Positions 5,510-9,504 of a stretch of 9,504 nucleotides of DNA are shown here, piece by piece. Source of the DNA: Bacillota bacterium (lineage in GTDB: Bacteria; Bacillota_C; Negativicutes; JAEYSJ01); NCBI GenBank assembly GCA_023434855.1, contig JAEYSJ010000240.1:1-9504 (forward strand), written 5' to 3'. The stretch's first letter is position 1. Each line of letters starts with the position of its first letter. The notes under the pieces were generated by a model that was not told where the DNA came from, ran no database searches, and saw nothing but the letters and a program-made list of their open reading frames with translations. The position numbers and the translations under genes were made by a program.

Positions 5510-6391
5510 GTGAAAAAGCATAGCATTGCCATTGTCGGAGCAGGTAAAGTTGGCTGCGCTCTTGCGGAAACGCTTTATTCCCGCGGCTATCCATTGGCGG
5601 GAATAGCCAGCCGAACACTGGATTCCGCAGCCCTCCTGGCGCAGCGTTTCGGTGTTCCGTCATCGACATGTCCGTCAGCTATTACTGCAAAAGCTGATAT
5701 TGTATTTATTACCACCCCTGACCGCTATATTGGTGAAGTTGTGTCGCAAATTGCGAACAACGGCGGTTTTCGGAAAGAACAGTACGTTTATCATACCTGT
5801 GGGTCTTTAACAGCTGCTATACTGCAAATCGCCAAAAATTGCGGGGCATTTATTGGTTCGCTGCATCCTTTGCAGACTTTTGCCAGTACGGAAATTGCCA
5901 TTACTAATCTGCCAGGCTCATTTTTTTCACTGGACGGAGATCCGGAAGCTGCTAAATTAGCAGAGACCATCATTAGCGTCATTGGCGGACAAAGCTTTTT
6001 TGTTCCTGCAGCCGACCGGGCCGCTTATCATGCAGCTGCCTGTATTGCCTCTAATTACCTGGTTGCACTGGCTCATTATGCTTCAAGCATTTTTGGCAGA
6101 TTTGGTTTATCACAGGAGGAGGCAATGCTTGCTTTACTGCCGCTGTTGCGGGGCACAGTAGATAATCTGGCGAGCCTGGGAACAATTAAAGCTCTGACCG
6201 GCCCGATCAGCCGGGGTGACACCGCAACAGTGGTCGGTCATTTGGCGGCTTTAGACAGTCTTGGCCATGAACAGGACCTTTATCGAAGATTAGGCCTATA
6301 TACACTGCAGCTTGTACGGGAACAGCGAAATTTAGAGCAAACGCAAACAATGGAATTGGATAAAGTATTGCGTGAGGCAAAACGGGGGTAA
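5510..6391 (+). CDS. Rossmann/DUF2520 oxidoreductase, probable ketopantoate reductase
   Basis: 293 residues. It opens with an NAD(P)-binding Rossmann motif, IAIVGAGKVG (6-15), followed by SLHPLQTF (117-124). The C-terminal helical DUF2520 domain shows YHAAACIASNYLV (173-185) and ALTGPISRGD (228-237). Length and motif order are normal for the family. It is first in an operon with panB, panC and panD, which otherwise lacks a 2-dehydropantoate 2-reductase; neither PanE nor IlvC is present here. I infer it supplies the NAD(P)H-dependent reduction of ketopantoate to pantoate. The ketopantoate reductase PanG described in Francisella is, as I recall, of this family, but I have not verified this. The start is GTG with AAGGAG 6 bases upstream. 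It ends 4 bases before panB. The leader terminator upstream probably controls it. Confidence 0.82.
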   Translation: MKKHSIAIVGAGKVGCALAETLYSRGYPLAGIASRTLDSAALLAQRFGVPSSTCPSAITAKADIVFITTPDRYIGEVVSQIANNGGFRKEQYVYHTCGSLTAAILQIAKNCGAFIGSLHPLQTFASTEIAITNLPGSFFSLDGDPEAAKLAETIISVIGGQSFFVPAADRAAYHAAACIASNYLVALAHYASSIFGRFGLSQEEAMLALLPLLRGTVDNLASLGTIKALTGPISRGDTATVVGHLAALDSLGHEQDLYRRLGLYTLQLVREQRNLEQTQTMELDKVLREAKRG

Positions 6392-6395
6392 AAGA

Positions 6396-7229
6396 ATGAA
6401 TGACGAAAAAATAACGACAACAATTATCCGCAGGCAAAAAACCGCAGGCAAAGCTATTACCATGCTGACGGCCTATGACTATTCAATGGCCAGGCTGCTT
6501 GATGAAGCCGGTGTTGATATGCTGCTGGTGGGAGATTCACTGGGAAATGTTGTTTTGGGCTATGATTCTACCTTGCCGGTAACGATGAGCGATATGCTGC
6601 ACCATGTCAAAGCAGTCTGCCGTGGTGCCAAACGATCAATGGTAATAGCTGACATGCCTTTTATGTCTTATCAGATATCTGTGGAAGAGGCTGTCCGCAA
6701 TGCCGGGCGATTCATCCAAGAAGCCGGCGCCCAGGCGGTAAAACTTGAAGGCGGGCAGGAAATTGCGGCAACAGTTAAAGCTGTTGTCCGGGCAGGCATT
6801 CCGGTAGTCGGGCATTTGGGACTAACTCCTCAGTCAATTCACCAACTTGGCGGTTTTAAAGTGCAAGGCAATAATGAAGACACAGCCCAAAAGCTGCTTG
6901 CCGATGCCCAGGCGCTTGAGGCCGGCGGAGCGTTTGCTCTCGTATTGGAATGTATTCCTGATGTCCTGGCAAAAAAAGTCACTGAAGCTATTACTATCCC
7001 GACAATCGGCATTGGAGCCGGTCCGGATTGCGATGGACAGGTACTTGTAACCCATGATTTGCTGGGACTGTACTCAGGCTTTACGCCCAAATTTGTAAAA
7101 AAATATGCCGACTTGCATCAGCAGGCGATGACTGCCATCGCAACATACATAAAAGATGTGCAGAAGAAGGAGTTTCCCGGACCGGAACATTGCTTTAAAG
7201 CTGACGCCACTCTGCAAAAGTTATATTAA
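6396..7229 (+). CDS. panB: 3-methyl-2-oxobutanoate hydroxymethyltransferase (ketopantoate synthase)
   Basis: PanB transfers a hydroxymethyl group from 5,10-methylene-tetrahydrofolate to 2-ketoisovalerate, making ketopantoate, the first committed step of pantothenate synthesis in the cytoplasm. The 277-residue TIM-barrel protein carries the family signatures in order: MLTAYDYSMARLLDEAG, LLVGDSLGNV (including the metal-binding Asp), ADMPFMSYQ, VKLEGG, GHLGLTPQS, GGFKVQG, LECIP and IGIGAGPDCDGQVLV. Length is typical. I chose ATG 6396 because GGGGG stands 7 bases before it. An in-frame GTG at 6372 would add eight residues inside the end of the upstream gene and has no ribosome-binding site. panB begins 4 bases after the DUF2520 gene and is followed after 24 bases by panC. 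Confidence 0.97.
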   Translation: MNDEKITTTIIRRQKTAGKAITMLTAYDYSMARLLDEAGVDMLLVGDSLGNVVLGYDSTLPVTMSDMLHHVKAVCRGAKRSMVIADMPFMSYQISVEEAVRNAGRFIQEAGAQAVKLEGGQEIAATVKAVVRAGIPVVGHLGLTPQSIHQLGGFKVQGNNEDTAQKLLADAQALEAGGAFALVLECIPDVLAKKVTEAITIPTIGIGAGPDCDGQVLVTHDLLGLYSGFTPKFVKKYADLHQQAMTAIATYIKDVQKKEFPGPEHCFKADATLQKLY

Positions 7230-7253
7230 TTTGATATAAGAGGAGATTTTACC

Positions 7254-8102
7254 ATGAGAATTATTGAAAATATCGCAGATATGCGTGCTTTTATTACCAA
7301 GCACAAAAAGGAAGGAAAAACAATTGGACTTGTACCAACAATGGGGGCGCTGCATGAAGGACATTTGACCCTGATGCGTACTGCAAAAACAACCTGTGAC
7401 ATAGTTGTGGCCAGTATATTCGTCAATCCCACTCAATTTGGACCTAATGAAGATTTTAGCTGTTATCCCCGGGATTTGGCTAAAGATAGTGATAAGGCGG
7501 CCAGCGCCGGGGTTGATGTTATCTTTCATCCCCATGTTTCCGAAATGTACCCGGGCGGCTATGCTACATTTGTCAAAGTGCAAGGGCTAACGGAAAAACT
7601 GTGCGGACTGTCCCGACCCGAACATTTCCAGGGAGTGACTACAGTTGTTTGCAAATTGTTTAATATCGTACAGCCGGATAAAGCTTTTTTCGGTCAGAAA
7701 GACGCCCAGCAAGTATTAGTAATAAAACAGATGGTACGTGATTTAAATATCAATATCGCCATTGAGGTTGTTCCCATCGTGCGGGAAAGTGACGGCTTAG
7801 CCCTTAGTTCCCGCAATGCATACTTATCTAATGAAGAACGGGCAGCTGCGCTTGTTTTATCACGCAGCCTACGCAGCGCGGAAGAGGCAGTTCAACAGGG
7901 TGAACGGGATATAGCAAAAATTCGCGCAGTTGTCGTAAATAATATAGCGGCTGAGCCGCTGACTGCCATTGATTACGTCGAAATATATAATTATCCTGAT
8001 TTGCGCTCCATTGATTCTTTACAAGGAAAAGCATTGCTGGCCCTTGCCGTCAGGTTCGGCAAAACCCGTTTGATCGATAATATAATTTTGGAGATGGTCT
8101 AA
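7254..8102 (+). CDS. panC: Pantothenate synthetase (pantoate-beta-alanine ligase)
   Basis: PanC joins pantoate and beta-alanine at the cost of ATP, through a pantoyl-adenylate, to give pantothenate. The 282-residue protein shows the adenylation signature PTMGALHEGH (28-37, with the HIGH-type histidines 34 and 37), FVNPTQFGPNEDF (56-68), FFGQKDAQQ (145-153, in the KMSKS-like region) and ESDGLALSSRNAYLS (178-192). Length is exactly usual. The ATG is preceded by AGAGGAG, with 8 bases from GGAG to the start, the best ribosome-binding site in the operon. Its TAA is immediately followed by the panD ATG. It acts on the products of PanB plus the reductase and of PanD, all encoded in the same operon. 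Confidence 0.97.
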   Translation: MRIIENIADMRAFITKHKKEGKTIGLVPTMGALHEGHLTLMRTAKTTCDIVVASIFVNPTQFGPNEDFSCYPRDLAKDSDKAASAGVDVIFHPHVSEMYPGGYATFVKVQGLTEKLCGLSRPEHFQGVTTVVCKLFNIVQPDKAFFGQKDAQQVLVIKQMVRDLNINIAIEVVPIVRESDGLALSSRNAYLSNEERAAALVLSRSLRSAEEAVQQGERDIAKIRAVVVNNIAAEPLTAIDYVEIYNYPDLRSIDSLQGKALLALAVRFGKTRLIDNIILEMV

Positions 8103-8486
8103 ATGTTTCTTACTTCATTAAAAGCAAAAATTCATTGTGCCACCGTTACTGAAGCAAATTTAAACTATATGGGAAGCATAACCATTGATGAAGCACTATT
8201 GGAAGCAGCCAATATACTGCCCAACGAGAAAGTTCAGGTGGTAAATAATAATAATGGCAGCAGACTGGAAACTTACGTAATTAAAGGTCCCAGAAATTCC
8301 GGCCTAATCTGCTTAAATGGGGCCGCTGCCAGATTGGTCCAGCCAGGTGATAAAGTAATTATTATTGCCTATGCAATGATGACCGAAGAAGAATTTAAGA
8401 GTTTTGCTCCGAATGTTGTCATGGTAAATGATACGAACAGTATCGTTGAAATACGACAAGCAGAATATCATGGTGAAACAGCGTAA
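8103..8486 (+). CDS. panD: Aspartate 1-decarboxylase proenzyme
   Basis: PanD makes beta-alanine from aspartate using a self-made pyruvoyl group. The 127-residue proenzyme has the cleavage site Y22-M23-G24-S25: autocleavage between Gly24 and Ser25 would give the short beta chain and an alpha chain starting with pyruvoyl. Lys9, His11, Arg54, Thr57, Tyr58 and the NGAAARL segment (72-78) are in place, so it should be active. The ATG follows the panC stop with no spacer. Its ribosome-binding GGAG (8090-8093) is inside panC, which suggests coupled translation. The stop is a double TAA. It is the last gene of the operon; the convergent cwlD ends 6 bases beyond, and I see no terminator hairpin in between. 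Confidence 0.97.
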   Translation: MFLTSLKAKIHCATVTEANLNYMGSITIDEALLEAANILPNEKVQVVNNNNGSRLETYVIKGPRNSGLICLNGAAARLVQPGDKVIIIAYAMMTEEEFKSFAPNVVMVNDTNSIVEIRQAEYHGETA

Positions 8487-8492
8487 TAACAG

Positions 8493-9209
8493 TTACCGCC
8501 ACAGTATTCTCGCAAAGGTAGTCAATGCTGAATCTTTATAATAATCGCATATTCCGGCAGCAATCGCTTCAGCAAGGCGGCGCTGATATTCCGGCGACTG
8601 TAATAAGTCCCGTTCCTCCGCGTTAGTTATATACCCGACTTCGATCAGCACAGCCGGCACTTTATTACGGCGCAGCACAAAAAATGGCGGAGACGCCGCT
8701 TCCTGAGTTGTATTCGTAATTGTCTGCAATTGCTGTTCCAGGGCTTCAGCCAACCGCTTTCCCTCTACTGATTTGCTATAGTAATAACATTCCGCTCCCC
8801 TTTTTTGCGGCTTTGAACTGGTATTTGCGTGAATACTGACAAACAAATCGGCATCCGACTCTTCAACCATTTCCAAACGCGCGTTTAAGTCACGGCGATA
8901 CCGGCCTCTTACCTTTTCGTTGTCACATAACCCGCTTAATTCAGTATCGGTATCCCTGGTCATGATTACCTTTGCACCTTGTTGACGAAGAGTCTCTCTT
9001 ACCTGCAACGCAATATTCAGATTGATATCCTTTTCCAGCACGTCAGGCCGATTTGCCCCCGGATCAATTCCCCCATGCCCTGCATCAACAACAATTATTT
9101 TCCCTGATAAAGCATCGCTGCTCGAAATGCTAACCTTTAAAAACCCCATCAGTAGAATGGGCAGGAACATCCATGTAAGAAGACGGCTTGAAATGAACAA
9201 AGTTCTCAT
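8493..9209 (-). CDS. cwlD: Germination/cortex N-acetylmuramoyl-L-alanine amidase
   Basis: 238 residues: a single N-terminal membrane-spanning or signal segment (about 8-26) and one Amidase_3 catalytic domain. The zinc site is visible: VDAGHGGIDPG (His45), LEKDINL (Glu59), SIHANTSS (His127), with the catalytic Glu190 in VLIEVGYITN. Size and architecture fit CwlD, which removes the peptide from muramic acid so that muramic-delta-lactam can form in the spore cortex. A vegetative AmiC-type amidase would normally carry extra targeting domains. The ATG is preceded by AGGGGG, about 9 bases away. It is monocistronic, convergent with panD. A possible sigma-E promoter lies upstream (9247-9275). CwlD supports the view that the host makes endospores. 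Confidence 0.88.
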   Translation of the reverse strand: MRTLFISSRLLTWMFLPILLMGFLKVSISSSDALSGKIIVVDAGHGGIDPGANRPDVLEKDINLNIALQVRETLRQQGAKVIMTRDTDTELSGLCDNEKVRGRYRRDLNARLEMVEESDADLFVSIHANTSSKPQKRGAECYYYSKSVEGKRLAEALEQQLQTITNTTQEAASPPFFVLRRNKVPAVLIEVGYITNAEERDLLQSPEYQRRLAEAIAAGICDYYKDSALTTFARILWR

Positions 9210-9246
9210 ACTATCAACCCCCTATTAGATATATAAAAATAGAGGG

Positions 9247-9275
9247 TTCTTATGAATGATTTTTGGGCAATATAA
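9247..9275 (-). promoter_or_regulatory. Possible sigma-E-type promoter of cwlD
   Basis: Read leftward: TTATATT (9269-9275), 14 bases, CATAAGAA (9247-9254). The -35 is close to the mother-cell sigma-E consensus KMATATT, and the -10 keeps CATA but not the rest of CATACAHT. It lies about 38 bases before the cwlD ATG. CwlD is made in the sporangium in Bacillus, which fits. The match is partial. Confidence 0.4.
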
Positions 9276-9281
9276 ACATTT

Positions 9282-9340
9282 TAACCGCCAAGGTCGCCAA
9301 GGGATTGTTTACTCGGCGCCCTTGGCGTTCTTGGCGGTTA
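9282..9340. repeat. Hairpin repeat built from GCCAAGG heptamers
   Basis: TAACC-GCCAAGG-TC-GCCAAGGG (9282-9303) is inverted at 9319-9340, with 20 of 22 positions matching, around a 15-base loop. It would form a very stable cruciform or RNA hairpin upstream of cwlD. A single arm of the same type is at 4461-4479. The layout, AACC plus a heptamer repeated every 9 bases, is the same as in the ACAGAGG element at 1490-1664. The lack of a T-run argues against a terminator. Confidence 0.85.
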
Positions 9341-9422
9341 GACAATTTATAATTTCTAAAATACAAAAACCCGCATGTGAAGTGCCCCCTGTCAAGTAGA
9401 CAGTAGAAAAAATAAAAATTTC

Positions 9423-9460
9423 TGACACCAATCAATTATTGCTGGTTGGTGTCATTTTTT
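9423..9460. terminator. Bidirectional terminator hairpin at the IS end
   Basis: TGACACCAA (9423-9431) pairs with TTGGTGTCA (9446-9454) in a perfect 9-bp stem. Rightward it is followed at once by TTTTTT; leftward by AGAAATTTTTATTTTTT. It would stop transcription leaving the transposase gene towards cwlD and also transcription entering the element from outside. Confidence 0.75.
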
Positions 9461-9504
9461 ATGCTACTGAACACAGGTATTTCCTGTATTCCAAAGGTGT
9501 CATA
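9459..9504 (-). CDS. IS3-family transposase (OrfB), C-terminal end only
   Basis: Only the last 14 codons are in the window: MTPLEYRKYLCSVA and then TAA. The phrase TP-x-EYR near the extreme C-terminus is typical of IS3-family OrfB DDE integrases, where it follows the catalytic core. Position next to an IS3-like terminus and a terminator agrees with this. The short length limits certainty, and whether the gene is intact cannot be seen. Confidence 0.62.
   Translation of the reverse strand, partial: MTPLEYRKYLCSVA

Larger units (their letters stand above)
9378..9504 (-). mobile_element. End of an IS3-type insertion sequence (continues past the window)
   Basis: The element seems to begin at 9378 with TGAAGTGCCCCCTGTC, an IS3-family-like terminus starting with TG and containing the inverted pair CTGTC/GACAG. 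Inside are a bidirectional terminator hairpin and the last codons of a leftward transposase gene. The other end, the target duplication and most of the transposase lie outside the window. The flanking bases CATG (9374-9377) could be part of a target duplication. Confidence 0.62.

Noticed and set aside
5259..5513. Open frame of 84 codons upstream of the pan operon
   Set aside because: TTG start without ribosome-binding site, overlaps the structured leader and an intrinsic terminator, and shows no protein-like composition.
6372..6395. Extended panB start at GTG 6372
   Set aside because: It lies inside the upstream gene without a ribosome-binding site, whereas ATG 6396 has GGGGG at 7 bases and gives the usual PanB N-terminus.
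9282..9340. Rho-independent terminator upstream of cwlD
   Set aside because: The stem is strong, but no T-run follows in either direction, and the same sequence type recurs elsewhere as a dispersed repeat.

Overview
The window looks like chromosome of an anaerobic, endospore-forming bacterium of moderate GC, most likely a Negativicutes acetogen of the Sporomusa/Pelosinus type. The lineage is an inference. It rests on a corrinoid methyltransferase operon, a sporulation cortex amidase (CwlD), two promoters matching the Bacillus sigma-H consensus, and a panBCD cluster led by a DUF2520 reductase. Nothing here is viral or plasmid-like; the only mobile DNA is the tail of an IS3-type element at the right edge.

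Layout. 1-617 (-): N-terminal part of a lactate-permease-like transporter, cut by the left edge, possibly with an AUU start. 820-1137 (-): small STAS-domain protein with its own terminator. 1138-1790: 650 bases without a credible gene, holding a hairpin and a large inverted repeat. 1791-4364 (-): three-gene operon for a corrinoid protein, a zinc-type MtaA-like methyltransferase and a second URO-D-fold protein that lacks the zinc ligands. 4625-5116 (-): small lipoprotein of unknown function with its own terminator. 5117-5509: divergent control region with a sigma-H-like promoter leftward and, rightward, a structured leader RNA ending in an intrinsic terminator just before the pantothenate operon. 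5510-8486 (+): DUF2520 reductase, panB, panC, panD. 8493-9209 (-): cwlD, convergent with panD and only 6 bases away. 9210-9504: cwlD promoter region, a hairpin repeat, and the end of an IS3-type element.

How the genes work together. PanB makes ketopantoate, the DUF2520 protein probably reduces it to pantoate, PanD makes beta-alanine, and PanC joins the two into pantothenate for coenzyme A, which an acetogen needs for the acetyl-CoA pathway. In the leftward operon a methyl group carried by the corrinoid protein would be passed on by the MtaA-like enzyme; the methyl donor cannot be read from the sequence.

The most interesting signals are: matching sigma-H-type promoters on the methyltransferase operon and the lipoprotein gene; the attenuator-like leader of the pan operon; and dispersed palindromic repeats sharing an 'AACC + repeated heptamer' architecture with two different heptamers. 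No wholly new system is evident.
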